Of a stretch of DNA of 64,000 nt, positions 34,085 through 43,192 are shown piece by piece. The DNA comes from Actinomycetota bacterium (lineage in GTDB: Bacteria; Actinomycetota; Thermoleophilia; Solirubrobacterales; 70-9), in contig JAFDWO010000154.1 in assembly GCA_018268415.1 (NCBI GenBank), positions 1-64,000 of the forward strand, in the 5' to 3' direction. Made by a program: the position numbers and the translations under genes. Under the pieces are notes generated by a model. It worked only from the letters and a program-made list of their open reading frames with translations. It ran no database searches and was not told the origin of the DNA. Numbering within the stretch: position 1 is the stretch's first letter; every line of letters starts with the position of its first letter.

Positions 34085-35943
34085 CGCATGCGCTTCCGCC
34101 CGGCGATCGTCTCGGCGGCCTGCTGTTCACTCTCCGGCCTGCTCGACACCTCGGGGACACCGACGTCCCACCAGCATTCCGAGTCGAGGATCAGGCGGTA
34201 GGGCTCGGTGTGGCAGACGATCACGCTCGGGCGCTCCTCGGCACGGGCCGCCTCCAGCGCCGCGACCACCTCGGCCGGCGTGCGCACCTCGAAGGCGGCG
34301 CAGCCATAGGACTGCGCATTGGCCACGTAATCGACGGGGACAAACTCGCCGTCCAGCGCTCCGTCGTCGGAGCGGCGTCGGAACTCCAGACCAAAGGAGC
34401 GGGCGATGCGGCCGCGCTGCAGCGCGTGGATCGACTGGAACCCGTGGTTGTCGACGAGGACGACCGTGATCTTGAGGCCCTCCTGGACAGCGGTGACGAG
34501 CTCGGTGTGACCCATCAGGTAAGTGCCGTCGCCAATCAGGACGTAGACCTCGCCGTCGGCGCCCTTTGCCATCCGAGCCCCGAGCGCCGCCGGGATCTCG
34601 TGTCCCATGGTCGAGAACCCGACCTCCATCTGCACTTCGGCTCCCTGCGAGGTGTCCCACGCCTTGTGGATGTCGACGTGGGGGGTCCCCGAGGCGACGA
34701 CCAGGACGTCGTCGGAAGCGGCTGCGCCATTCAGCGCGTGAAGTACCTGGTGTTGGCTCATCGCCTCGCCCTCGTGCTCGTCGCGATCGGCGGCCAGGTC
34801 CTCCTGCCAGCGCCGCCGGCGCTCCGCCGTCTCCTCGGGCCAGCTCGGTGCGGAGCGGTACTCGCCGAGCAGCCGGTGGAGAGATTCGAGGGCAAGGCGG
34901 GCGTCGGCACGGACCGGCGTGGCGCCGAGCTTGTGGGCGTCGAACTGGTCGAGGTTGATCGCCCCGAAGCGGACCTCGGGACGGGCGAAGAGGGTGTTCG
35001 AGCCGGTGGTCAGATCAATCAGCCGGGTGCCGATGCTGAGGATGAAGTCGGCCTCGCCTGCGAGGTGGTTGGCGGCCCGGGTGCCCGAGTGTCCGATCGC
35101 GCCGACCGACATCTCGCTGGCCGGCAGCACTCCCTTGCCGGCCGAGGTCTCGGCGACCGGGATGTCGTGGGCCTCGGCCAGCTTGCGAAGTGCCTCGCCT
35201 GCCCCGGAGTAACGGACGCCACCGCCGGCGATGATGAGCGGACGCTCGCTCGCCCGCATCGAATCGACCAGCGCCGCCATCTCCTCCTCGGCCGGCGGGC
35301 GTCGGGCGACGAGCCAGGTGCGAGGCTCGAACATCCCCGCCGGGAACTCGTAGCTCTCACCCTGGACGTCCTGGTGCAAGGAGAGGGTCACGGCCCCGGC
35401 GCGCTCTGGGTCGATCAGCGCCGCGATGGCGGCCGGCAGGGCGCTCAGCAGCTGCTCTGGGCGGCTGATCCGGTCGAAGAAGACCGAGACAGGCCGGAAA
35501 CAATCGTTCACCGATTGGTCGCCCCGCGAGGCATCGTCGAGCGCCTGCATCGGTGGTCCCTGCAGCCGCGTCGCGAAGGTGTCGGAGGGGAGGAGAAGGA
35601 CCGGGACCCTGTTCACGGTGGCCGCCGCGGCGCCGGTGACCATGTTCGTCGAGCCGGGCCCGATCGAAGCCGAGCAGGCGAGCGTCGCCAGCCGTCGATT
35701 GGCGCGGGCGAAGCCAATCGCTGTGTGGACCATCGCCTGCTCGTTCTTCGGCTGCAGGAACGGCATCAGCTCGGGTTCCTGCTCGAGGGCCTGGCCCACG
35801 CCGCACACGTTGCCGTGGCCAAAGATGCCGAACATCGCCGGGATCAGGCGGCGGGTCACCCCGTCTTGGCAGGTCGATTGGACGGCCAGGTATCGGACGA
35901 CGGCCTGGCCCACGGTCAGGCGTACGACATCGCGTTCGCTCAC
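34072..35943 (-). CDS. iolD: 3D-(3,5/4)-trihydroxycyclohexane-1,2-dione hydrolase (IolD)
   Basis: The 623-residue ThDP enzyme shows the IolD layout: FGIFGHGNVCGVGQAL, catalytic Glu in PKNEQAMVH, CSASIGPGSTNMVTGAAAAT, LSLHQDVQGESYEFP, IIAGGGVRYS and the ThDP/Mg2+ motif GDGTY with NHG about 28 residues later. In inositol breakdown IolD opens the diketone ring to 5-deoxyglucuronate. GTG 35943 was preferred over ATG 35964 because GGAGGAGGGAAC lies directly before it. A paralogue acting on another cyclic diketone is possible since iolB/C/J are absent here. Confidence 0.85.
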   Translation of the reverse strand: MSERDVVRLTVGQAVVRYLAVQSTCQDGVTRRLIPAMFGIFGHGNVCGVGQALEQEPELMPFLQPKNEQAMVHTAIGFARANRRLATLACSASIGPGSTNMVTGAAAATVNRVPVLLLPSDTFATRLQGPPMQALDDASRGDQSVNDCFRPVSVFFDRISRPEQLLSALPAAIAALIDPERAGAVTLSLHQDVQGESYEFPAGMFEPRTWLVARRPPAEEEMAALVDSMRASERPLIIAGGGVRYSGAGEALRKLAEAHDIPVAETSAGKGVLPASEMSVGAIGHSGTRAANHLAGEADFILSIGTRLIDLTTGSNTLFARPEVRFGAINLDQFDAHKLGATPVRADARLALESLHRLLGEYRSAPSWPEETAERRRRWQEDLAADRDEHEGEAMSQHQVLHALNGAAASDDVLVVASGTPHVDIHKAWDTSQGAEVQMEVGFSTMGHEIPAALGARMAKGADGEVYVLIGDGTYLMGHTELVTAVQEGLKITVVLVDNHGFQSIHALQRGRIARSFGLEFRRRSDDGALDGEFVPVDYVANAQSYGCAAFEVRTPAEVVAALEAARAEERPSVIVCHTEPYRLILDSECWWDVGVPEVSSRPESEQQAAETIAGRKRMRWFG

Positions 35944-35994
35944 GTTCCCTCCTCCGAAGTTCATCGGGGAGGAACTGTAGCGCAGGTTGTCTAA

Positions 35995-36762
35995 TCAGTT
36001 AATCACTGGCGCGGAAGCAGTCTCCAAGCCTTCCGCGGAGGCAAACTCGGCGTCCAGATACTCCTTGACGGTGGACAGGTGGGCGCGCATCGCCTCGCGC
36101 GCGGCGGTCGCGTCGCCGGCGATAATCGCGGCGGCGATCCGCTCGTGCTCGGGGATCGCCCGTTCCAGCCGGTACTGCGGTCGTGCGGTCGGATACCGGG
36201 CCTCCAGGAGGGCCGCGTGGATGCGCTCGATCAGGCCGGCCAACGCCGAGTTTCCGGTCGCGTCGATGATCGCCCGGTGGAAGGCGATGTCGGCCTGGTG
36301 GAAGCGGCGCTCGGCCGACGGGCTAGATGAGCGCTCCGCCGATTTGCGCAGTTCATCGAGCGCGGCCTCAAGGGCCTCGCCTGCTGCCGCACCGGTTCGT
36401 TCGGCGGCCAGGCCCGATGCCTCGATCTCGACCAGTTGGCGACACTCGAGGAAGTCACGCAGGATCTGGCGACGCCCCTCGCCGGAGAGCTGGGCACCGA
36501 GCACATCCACGTCGAACATGTCCCAGTGCGACGACGGCGTGATCTGGGCGCCGCGGCCGTGAAAGACCTTGACGAGCCCCCGCTCCTCGAGGCCCCGGAT
36601 GACTTCCCGCGCAACTCCGCGCGACACCGAGTATTTGGCCGCGATGTCGGTCTCCCGCGGCAGCCAACTCTCGGGCTCCATCTCGCCGGAGACGATCAGC
36701 GAGATGAGGTCCTGCATCGCCTCTCGGTGCAGACGGGCCAAGGTCATCCAATCATAGGACAC
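35995..36762 (-). CDS. GntR/FadR-family (FCD) regulator of the IolD cluster
   Basis: The 255-residue protein has an N-terminal winged helix (LPRETDIAAKYSVSRGVAREVIRGLEERGLVKVFHGRGAQI) and an all-helical FCD domain with metal/ligand residues in DIAFHRAIIDATGN and PEHERIAAAIIAGD. GTG 36762 or ATG 36747 can start it. It sits between divergent catabolic operons, and TGATTGGAT-type sites occur at its own start and at the HisD-like promoter, so it is likely their repressor. Effector unknown. Confidence 0.85.
   Translation of the reverse strand: MSYDWMTLARLHREAMQDLISLIVSGEMEPESWLPRETDIAAKYSVSRGVAREVIRGLEERGLVKVFHGRGAQITPSSHWDMFDVDVLGAQLSGEGRRQILRDFLECRQLVEIEASGLAAERTGAAAGEALEAALDELRKSAERSSSPSAERRFHQADIAFHRAIIDATGNSALAGLIERIHAALLEARYPTARPQYRLERAIPEHERIAAAIIAGDATAAREAMRAHLSTVKEYLDAEFASAEGLETASAPVIN
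36742..36756. promoter_or_regulatory. Candidate operator at the GntR start
   Basis: On the minus strand TATGATTGGATGACC shares TGATTGGATSA with the perfect palindrome at 29347-29363. It overlaps the first codons of the GntR gene. Confidence 0.35.
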
Positions 36763-36824
36763 CTACCTGGAGACCCCAACCGAGGATGTTTATTGCGCTG
36801 CGTCTGGCAACGCGGCCAGGCATT

Positions 36825-36840
36825 GAGTGATTAAATCTCC
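36825..36840. promoter_or_regulatory. Weak candidate operator before the TIM-barrel gene
   Basis: GAGTGATTAAATCTCC has one AGTGAT half-site like the 29347 palindrome and a degenerate second half. It is 57 bp upstream of the start at 36897. Confidence 0.3.
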
Positions 36841-36896
36841 GATATGAGAGAGAGAACGTCGCTTGGCGACAGAATCCGCGTCGGGAAGCACAGCTG

Positions 36897-37829
36897 ATGC
36901 CGGCTCGACTCGCCATCGCTCCGGGGTCCTGGGGTGTAGAGCCGCCCGGAAATCCGGCCGAACCCCCCTACGGCTCCGTACTCGACGAGATCGGCGAGGC
37001 CGGTTACCGCAATGTCGAGCTCGGCCCGGTCGGCTACCTGCCCGAGCAGCCGGACCGTCTGCGCGACGAGCTCGGGCAACGCCAACTGCAGCTTGTCGCC
37101 GGCTACGCGATGGAGCCCTTCCATCGCGCCGACAGGCAGGCCGAGGTCATCGCGGTGGTGGAGCGCACCTGTCGCGCCTTGGCAGGCGGCGGGGCGTCCT
37201 GTCTTGTGCTCATCGAGGCCCTCGTCCCGGAGCGCTCGCGGACGGTCGGCAGGGAGAGTGACGCCGGGCGACTCGACGACCCGACCTGGCGCGGCATGAT
37301 CGAGACTCTTCTCCGCGCCACCGAGATCGCGCGCAACTCCGGGCTTGTGGTCACTTTCCATCCCCACGCCGGCACGGTGGTGGAGTTCCGCGATGAGGTC
37401 GACAGGCTGATGTCAGATCTCGACCCGGACCTGGTTGGCCTCTGCGTCGACTCCGGTCACTCGGTGATCGGGGGCATCGACCCCGTCAAGCTGGTGAACG
37501 ATTACGGGAGGCGCGTCAATCACGTCCATCTCAAGGACGTCGACCACAGCGCGCTTGAGGCGTTGCGCAAGGCGGAGGCGAGCTTCGAGGAGATGGTGGC
37601 CGCCGATGTGTTTGCGCCACTCGGTCAGGGCTGCGTGGACCTTCCGGGTTTTGCCTCGGCGCTCGCCGACCTCGATTTCGACGGGTGCGCGACGGTCGAG
37701 CAGGACCGTTTGATCGGCGATCCGGCGGCGCTGGAGGACGCGGCCGCCTCCCTGCGCTTCGCGGTCCGGTCGGGTTTCTCTGCCGAGCAGGCGCCGATCG
37801 CGAGGAATCCGTCTGGAGCTCGAAGTTGA
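36897..37829 (+). CDS. IolE-like sugar phosphate isomerase/epimerase-fold enzyme
   Basis: The 310-residue TIM barrel starts RLAIAPGSWGVEPPGNPAEP, close to 2-keto-myo-inositol dehydratase IolE. Metal-site residues appear in YRNVELGPVG (Glu), TFHPHAG (His), LCVDSGHSV (Asp, His), NHVHLKDVD (His, Asp) and CATVEQD (Glu). It is the first of three overlapping genes with two Gfo/Idh/MocA dehydrogenases, divergent from gntR/iolD. Dehydratase or isomerase action on a keto-cyclitol or keto-sugar is inferred. Confidence 0.78.
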   Translation: MPARLAIAPGSWGVEPPGNPAEPPYGSVLDEIGEAGYRNVELGPVGYLPEQPDRLRDELGQRQLQLVAGYAMEPFHRADRQAEVIAVVERTCRALAGGGASCLVLIEALVPERSRTVGRESDAGRLDDPTWRGMIETLLRATEIARNSGLVVTFHPHAGTVVEFRDEVDRLMSDLDPDLVGLCVDSGHSVIGGIDPVKLVNDYGRRVNHVHLKDVDHSALEALRKAEASFEEMVAADVFAPLGQGCVDLPGFASALADLDFDGCATVEQDRLIGDPAALEDAAASLRFAVRSGFSAEQAPIARNPSGARS

Positions 37830-38884
37830 GCATTTCCTGGGGAATCCTTTCGACCGCACGCATCAACGACTGGGTGCTTGAGGCGACGCGAGACTCTGCG
37901 ACACTCGAGTTCGCGGCAGTCGGCGGCCGCGATCGAGCGCGGACCGAGCGCTGGGCGGCCGACCGGCAGATCCAACGTGCCCACGGCTCATATGCCGAGT
38001 TGTTGGCCGACCCGGCGATCGAAGCCGTCTACGTCAGTCTCCCCAACGCCCTGCACGCCGAGTGGTCGCTTGCTGCCCTGGAAGCCGGCAGGCATGTGCT
38101 GTGCGAGAAGCCGATCGGCCGCGACCCGCTCGCGGTCGAGCGGCTGGCAGAGGTGGCCCGAGAGAAGGGCTTGGTCTTTGCAGAGGCCTTCATGTACCGG
38201 TACCACCCACAGACGATGCTCGCCCTCGAGCTCGTTGCCGGGGGACGGATCGGAAGGTTGCGTAACGTCAGCGCGACCCTCAGCTTCCCGATGGCGGGAG
38301 TCGGCGACGATCCGCGCCTCGATTCCGGGATGGAAGGCGGGGCGCTGATGGATGTGGGTTGTTACTGCGTGAGCGCCGCTCGCCTCTTTGCTGGTGAGCC
38401 GGTGGCCGCCTTCGCCGAGTACGGATACGACGGCGCCCAGGTGGACCTCCGGGTCAACGGACTACTCGAGTTCCGCGATGGTGTCCGAGCACAGTTCGAC
38501 GCGGGGATGAATCTGCCGCGCAGAGACCGGCTGGAGCTCGTCGGCGAGGAGGGCACCATCACGATCCAGGACCCGTGGCACTGTCGACTGCCTGTGATCG
38601 AGGTACGGCGGCCACCGGTGCGAGATTACGGACCGCCGAGCCCGGGCGAAGGAGTCGAGTCCGTCCCCATCGACCCAGAGGGCTCGGCCGGGCTCACCGG
38701 CGACCTGGTGGACGCCTACCGCCTCGAGTTCGAGGCGGTCTCGGCGGCGATCGAGGCCGGGGTGGAGCCGGGCTTCAGCGCCGCCGACGCCGTCGCGCAG
38801 TCCCGTGTCATCGACGCTCTCCATCGTTCAGCAACTACCGGCATGCCTGTCACGCTTGCCGCTCCCGAGGAGGTTCAGCCTTGA
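37826..38884 (+). CDS. Gfo/Idh/MocA oxidoreductase (first)
   Basis: The 352-residue protein has a Rossmann start (SWGILSTARIND), AVYVSLPNALHAEW and the signature CEKPIG with catalytic Lys, then EAFMYRYHPQ and the C-terminal beta-sheet domain (DVGCYCVSAARLFAG). TTG 37826 overlaps the previous stop (TTGA) and has GGAG upstream. Likely oxidises a sugar or cyclitol hydroxyl with NAD(P)+. Confidence 0.87.
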   Translation: MSISWGILSTARINDWVLEATRDSATLEFAAVGGRDRARTERWAADRQIQRAHGSYAELLADPAIEAVYVSLPNALHAEWSLAALEAGRHVLCEKPIGRDPLAVERLAEVAREKGLVFAEAFMYRYHPQTMLALELVAGGRIGRLRNVSATLSFPMAGVGDDPRLDSGMEGGALMDVGCYCVSAARLFAGEPVAAFAEYGYDGAQVDLRVNGLLEFRDGVRAQFDAGMNLPRRDRLELVGEEGTITIQDPWHCRLPVIEVRRPPVRDYGPPSPGEGVESVPIDPEGSAGLTGDLVDAYRLEFEAVSAAIEAGVEPGFSAADAVAQSRVIDALHRSATTGMPVTLAAPEEVQP

Positions 38885-40056
38885 CTCAACGTGAGATCGG
38901 CATCGGACTGATCGGTGCCGGCTGGATGGGGTCCCTTCATGCCCAGGCCTACCGGAGAGTCGGGGATCACTACCCGGAGTTGCCGGTCAGGCCGCGGCTC
39001 TTGGTGGCCGCCGACGTCGACCCCCAGCGGGCCGAGGCGGCGCGGCGAATGGGATTCGAGTCGACGACGACCGATCCGTACGCGGTGATCGCCGATTCAC
39101 AAGTCGAGGCCGTCAGCATCACCGCGACCAACGATGTCCACGTCGAGCTGATACGTGCTGCAGCCGAGGCTGGTAAGCACGTTTGGGTCGAGAAGCCGGT
39201 CGGTCGCTTCCCTGAGGAGACGGCAGCAGCAGCTGCGGCCGTGGAGGCGGCCGGCGTCTACTCGACGGTGGGCTTCAACTATCGCCAGGTTCCTCTGGTC
39301 GTCCATGCTCAGAATCTGGTCGCCGCCGGGAAGCTCGGATCGGTCCGCAACTATCGTGGCCGTTTCTTTGTCGACTACGCGAGCAATGTCGCCCGCGCGT
39401 TCAGTTGGCGATTCGCGCGCGACGTTGCAGGCCTCGGAGCCCTTGGCGACATCATGTCTCATGTGATTGACCAGGCGCATCAGATGGTCGGGCCGATTGC
39501 CTCCGTCTGTGCACATCAAGAGATTCAGATCGCCGAACGACCCGCAGCCGAGGGGGCGACGCAGTTCGCGATCGCCGCGGAGGGAAGCAAGATGCGCGCC
39601 GTGGAGAACGACGATTACGCCGTCTCACTGGTTCACTTCGAGAACGGTGCGCGGGGGGTCTTCGAGGTCTGCCGCACCATGGTCGGGCGCCATTGTGACC
39701 TCGGCTTCGAGCTCCACGGCACCGAAGGCGCGCTTGGTTGGAGCTTCCAACGGATGAACGAGCTCGAGCTGTACCTGCCGTCGCAGGAGGGTGAGGATGT
39801 CGGCTACAGGACCGTCTTCGCCGGACCTCAGCACGGAGACCACGGTCGCTTCGAGCCAGACACCGGCGTCGGTCTCGGCTACAGCCAACTGAAGGTCAGC
39901 GAGGCCAACGGCTTCCTCGCGTCGATCACGGATGGCAAACAGCGCCGGCCCGGTATCGCAGAGGCCTTGGCGAGTGCCCGCGTAGTCGACGCCATGCTCC
40001 GCTCCGCCGAGTCTGGCTCGTGGACGAGCGTTGGCGAAGCGATTGCTCACACCTGA
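38881..40056 (+). CDS. Gfo/Idh/MocA oxidoreductase (second)
   Basis: The 391-residue protein has GIGLIGAGWMGSLHAQAYR, VSITATNDVHVELI, VWVEKPVGR with catalytic Lys and GDIMSHVIDQAHQMVG (Asp, His). TTG 38881 overlaps the previous stop and follows GAGGAGG. Longer than its neighbour, with a roughly 30-residue insert near VFAGPQHGDHGRFEPDTG, as in inositol-dehydrogenase-like proteins. Substrate inferred to be a cyclitol or sugar. Confidence 0.87.
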   Translation: MTQREIGIGLIGAGWMGSLHAQAYRRVGDHYPELPVRPRLLVAADVDPQRAEAARRMGFESTTTDPYAVIADSQVEAVSITATNDVHVELIRAAAEAGKHVWVEKPVGRFPEETAAAAAAVEAAGVYSTVGFNYRQVPLVVHAQNLVAAGKLGSVRNYRGRFFVDYASNVARAFSWRFARDVAGLGALGDIMSHVIDQAHQMVGPIASVCAHQEIQIAERPAAEGATQFAIAAEGSKMRAVENDDYAVSLVHFENGARGVFEVCRTMVGRHCDLGFELHGTEGALGWSFQRMNELELYLPSQEGEDVGYRTVFAGPQHGDHGRFEPDTGVGLGYSQLKVSEANGFLASITDGKQRRPGIAEALASARVVDAMLRSAESGSWTSVGEAIAHT

Positions 40057-40089
40057 GCGGGTGGAGTCAAACCTCGGCCCAGGCTCGCT

Positions 40090-40109
40090 CTCGCCGCTAT
40101 CGCGGCGAG
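40090..40109 (+). terminator. Hairpin after the dehydrogenase operon
   Basis: CTCGCCGC-TATC-GCGGCGAG, an 8-bp stem with a 4-nt loop, 34 bp past the stop and before the next promoter; no U-tract. Confidence 0.5.
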
Positions 40110-40138
40110 CGACGGACGAACCGGAACCAAACAGACCC

Positions 40139-40189
40139 TTGACAAGCGACCCGCGACGGGCGTAGGTTAGAGAGGTCGACCGGTCCACC
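40139..40189 (+). promoter_or_regulatory. Promoter with operator site 1 (Pot-type importer)
   Basis: TTGACA (40139) and TAGGTT (40163) spaced by 18 bp; GGTCGACCGGTCCACC at 40174-40189 (15 of 16 matches to the palindrome GGTCGACCGGTCGACC) covers the expected start of transcription, a repressor position. Confidence 0.75.
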
Positions 40190-40212
40190 ACTGGGATTGG
40201 AGAGAGATAGAA

Positions 40213-41385
40213 ATGTCCAACGGGATAAGCGATCGCGGCGATGGAAAGCCCGATCCAGGAGCGCGCGGGCTGTCGCGCAGGCAATTCATCGGGCGCTCAG
40301 CTGGGGTGGCGCTCGCGCTCGGCGGCGCCGGCGGTGTCATCAGCGCCTGTGGCGGCGGCGGCGCCGATGAGGTGGTGGTCGTCAATTGGGCGGGCGACTA
40401 CCTGAGCCCGGTCTTCTCAGAGATTCTGAAGGAAGAAACGGGGCTGACCATGAAGGCAGTCCCCAGCGAAAACGATCAGGCGATGTTCACCAAGGTCAAG
40501 GCCGGAGGTGGCGGACAGTACGACATCGTCTTTGCGAACTGCGGCTGGGCTCCTACCTACTACAAAAACGGTCTGACCGAAGCATTCGATGTCGACGAGA
40601 TCAAGAACGGGCACCAGATCTGGCCAATATTTCGCGAAGATACCTCGCTACCTTACGTGCTCGAACCCAATCGTCTAACTCTCTTTCCGAACATGTGGGA
40701 TGCGCTGACGATGATGTGGAACACGGAAGTGTCCTATCAGCCGAGAGCGCCGTATCGCTGGAAAGATCTCTGGAGTTCGGAAGTTCCAAGTGGCAAGGTC
40801 CTCTTCAAAGGATCTTCGGAAACGTTCTTGGCAATCGCCGGACTCTCGCTCGGCGTCCCGAAGGACAAGATCTATGAAATGGACGGCTCGCAGCTCGAAG
40901 AAGTCGCGCAGCATCTAGCCGAACTGAAGCCATTCCAGATAGCCAACACCGACACCCTGTTCGCGCAGGCCTTCGAATCCCAGAAAGCATGGATCGGGCA
41001 GAGCGTTAGCCAAGCGGCCGAATCGCAGATCAACAAAGAAGCCGGAAAGAACGTAGTCGAGGCGCAGATTCCAACCGAAGGCTCGCTTGGGTGGATCGAT
41101 GGACCGCAGATTGTGAAGGGCACTAAGCATCGGGAAAACGCGATCAAGTTCATCGAAACTTGGAACGGCCAGCGCTGGCAGAGCTGGCTCTTCAACAAGC
41201 TGGGATATGCCCAGTGCAATGAGGTGTCAACGAAACGTGTACTCGCGGAAGGCGGCGAAGCGGCGGAAACCGTTCGCAACCACGGGGGCGCCGAACCCGA
41301 CCGGGCAACCCAGTTGCTCTTCGAAGGGCCGCCAAAGAACCCGGCTGCCTGGACCGAAGCCTACGACGAAGTCGTCGCGGCATAG
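40213..41385 (+). CDS. Pot-type ABC substrate-binding lipoprotein with Tat signal
   Basis: The 390-residue protein has a twin-arginine leader (LSRRQFIGRSAG) followed by a lipobox (VISACGGGG). The mature part (VVVVNWAGDYLSPVFSEILK, YDIVFANCGWAPTYY, GSLGWIDGPQIVKGTKHREN) follows spermidine/putrescine and related PotD-type binding proteins. It opens an importer operon; ligands of this family are usually cationic or amine-like. Codon use is less GC-rich than in the flanking genes. Confidence 0.85.
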   Translation: MSNGISDRGDGKPDPGARGLSRRQFIGRSAGVALALGGAGGVISACGGGGADEVVVVNWAGDYLSPVFSEILKEETGLTMKAVPSENDQAMFTKVKAGGGGQYDIVFANCGWAPTYYKNGLTEAFDVDEIKNGHQIWPIFREDTSLPYVLEPNRLTLFPNMWDALTMMWNTEVSYQPRAPYRWKDLWSSEVPSGKVLFKGSSETFLAIAGLSLGVPKDKIYEMDGSQLEEVAQHLAELKPFQIANTDTLFAQAFESQKAWIGQSVSQAAESQINKEAGKNVVEAQIPTEGSLGWIDGPQIVKGTKHRENAIKFIETWNGQRWQSWLFNKLGYAQCNEVSTKRVLAEGGEAAETVRNHGGAEPDRATQLLFEGPPKNPAAWTEAYDEVVAA

Positions 41386-41419
41386 AGCGCGTAGGTGAGC
41401 TGCCGGGAGAACTAGCATT

Positions 41420-43192
41420 ATGCCGCAGATCGAGCGACCATCAGCGGCCGACATGGGTAGCCCACCTAGTGTCGGTAATACCAGGCGCCGCAGGCGGGGC
41501 CTGCATCTTGACTTGGAGAGTCCGCTGCTTTCGCTGCCGGCGGTACTCCTCGTCATCGGCGGCTTTTTTGTACCGCTATCTGTCCTCGCCGTATATTCGT
41601 TCTGGCCAACGGTTGAAGGCGTGATCGTCCATACGTGGACGCTCGAAAATTACACCAAATTCTTTAGCCACTATGCCTACTGGCATACGTTGCTCCAGTC
41701 CTCGCTCTTCGTCGGAATCGCGTCAGCGCTGACGGTCGGGCTCACCTTTCCGTTCGCATACTTTGTGGCGACTAAAGTGAGGCCTGAGCGTCGCCTGGTC
41801 TGGATCGTGCTTGCGGTCCTGCCGTTCTGGACGAGCTATCTGATCCGCGTCTTCGCGTGGATGAACCTCCTCGGCGAAGCTGGGGCGATCAACCATCTCC
41901 TGATCGACGTTGGGGCTCCCGGGGCCCCCTTCGGCCTCTTTGGGGACAACAAGGACGGCATCGTCATCACTTTCGTCTACCTCATGTTCCCCCTCTCGTT
42001 TCTCACCTCGTACATAACGATCGAGAGAATGAACCCGGCGATGCTGGAGGCAGCTGCCGACCTCGGCGGCAAGCCGTGGCAAGCACTCGTACGAATCACG
42101 TTGCCCGTTGCCAGAATGGGTCTTATTGCGGGCTTCATCTTCTGCTTCATCAGCATGATGGGTGACTACGTGACTCCACAACTGATCGGTGGGACGGAAG
42201 GTTTCTTGTACTCCACCCTCATCACGAATCAGTTCGGTAGCTCCATACAGTGGGGATTCGGCGCGGCGCTTGCCCTGATCTTCGCCGTGGCAGTGTTCGT
42301 CCTCCTGCTGGTGATGAAAGCGGCCAGCGGGGGTACGCAGGAGGTCGGCGAGTACACCCGGGCCTACAGCGAAAGACGAGCGCCCTTTCTACGCCTGTAT
42401 TCGGTCTTCTTTCTGTGTTTCTTGTACATGCCGATAGTGGTTCTTGTTCTGCTCGCCTTCAATAGCAGCAGTTCGATCGGCTTCCCGATCAGAGGGATCA
42501 CGACCCATTGGTTTGCCGGCGTGTTCGAAGATCCGCTACTGATCGAAAGTCTTGAAACCAGTCTCGTCGTTGCGGTGACCGCTGTCGGAACCAGCGTCGT
42601 ACTCGGAACGTTGGCGGCCATACAACTATCTCGTAGTCGGGGGCGCTGGCGCTCCCTGAATCTCGGGATACTGACGATCCCGCTGTTCCTTCCGCCGCTG
42701 CTTCTCGGCTTGGCCATCATCATCGGGCTAAATGCAATCGGAATCGAGCGGGGATTGTGGACCATCCTCTTAGGGCACGTACTACTCACCCTGCCGATCG
42801 TCACTCTGATGGTCGTGATACGACTCGAGGGCCTGGACCGTAACCAGGAGCTTGCCGCGGCGGATCTTGGTGCCCGGCCGCTTCAGGCGCTGTTGCGAGT
42901 GTCTGTGCCTCAGGCGGCACCCGGCATCATTGCGGCAGCCCTCATCGCGTTCGCGGTGTCCATGGACGAGTTCATCCTCACGTATCTGGTGACGGGGACG
43001 AACGCGACGCTGCCGCTCTATATCTTCGGCGCGTTGAGGTTCTCCCTGAGTCCCTCGATTGCGGCGCTCTCCGTGCTGCTGCTCGGCTTTTCGTTCGTCC
43101 TCGTGATCTGCGGGCTGATCGTCGCGACGACAGGAAGTCGACGAAACCGGCGCAATGCTGGAGTGGCAGTGACGGCTGTCCCCATGGGATGA
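41420..43192 (+). CDS. Fused Pot-type ABC permease (PotB-PotC in one chain)
   Basis: The 590-residue protein contains two complete permease halves. The first (about residues 35-310) has the EAA loop MLEAAADLGGKPWQALVRITLP; the second (about 325-575) has ELAAADLGARPLQALLRVSVP. Each half has about six helices. Pot-type importers normally use two separate permeases of about 280 residues, so this is a fusion. Its end overlaps the ATPase start. Confidence 0.85.
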   Translation: MPQIERPSAADMGSPPSVGNTRRRRRGLHLDLESPLLSLPAVLLVIGGFFVPLSVLAVYSFWPTVEGVIVHTWTLENYTKFFSHYAYWHTLLQSSLFVGIASALTVGLTFPFAYFVATKVRPERRLVWIVLAVLPFWTSYLIRVFAWMNLLGEAGAINHLLIDVGAPGAPFGLFGDNKDGIVITFVYLMFPLSFLTSYITIERMNPAMLEAAADLGGKPWQALVRITLPVARMGLIAGFIFCFISMMGDYVTPQLIGGTEGFLYSTLITNQFGSSIQWGFGAALALIFAVAVFVLLLVMKAASGGTQEVGEYTRAYSERRAPFLRLYSVFFLCFLYMPIVVLVLLAFNSSSSIGFPIRGITTHWFAGVFEDPLLIESLETSLVVAVTAVGTSVVLGTLAAIQLSRSRGRWRSLNLGILTIPLFLPPLLLGLAIIIGLNAIGIERGLWTILLGHVLLTLPIVTLMVVIRLEGLDRNQELAAADLGARPLQALLRVSVPQAAPGIIAAALIAFAVSMDEFILTYLVTGTNATLPLYIFGALRFSLSPSIAALSVLLLGFSFVLVICGLIVATTGSRRNRRNAGVAVTAVPMG

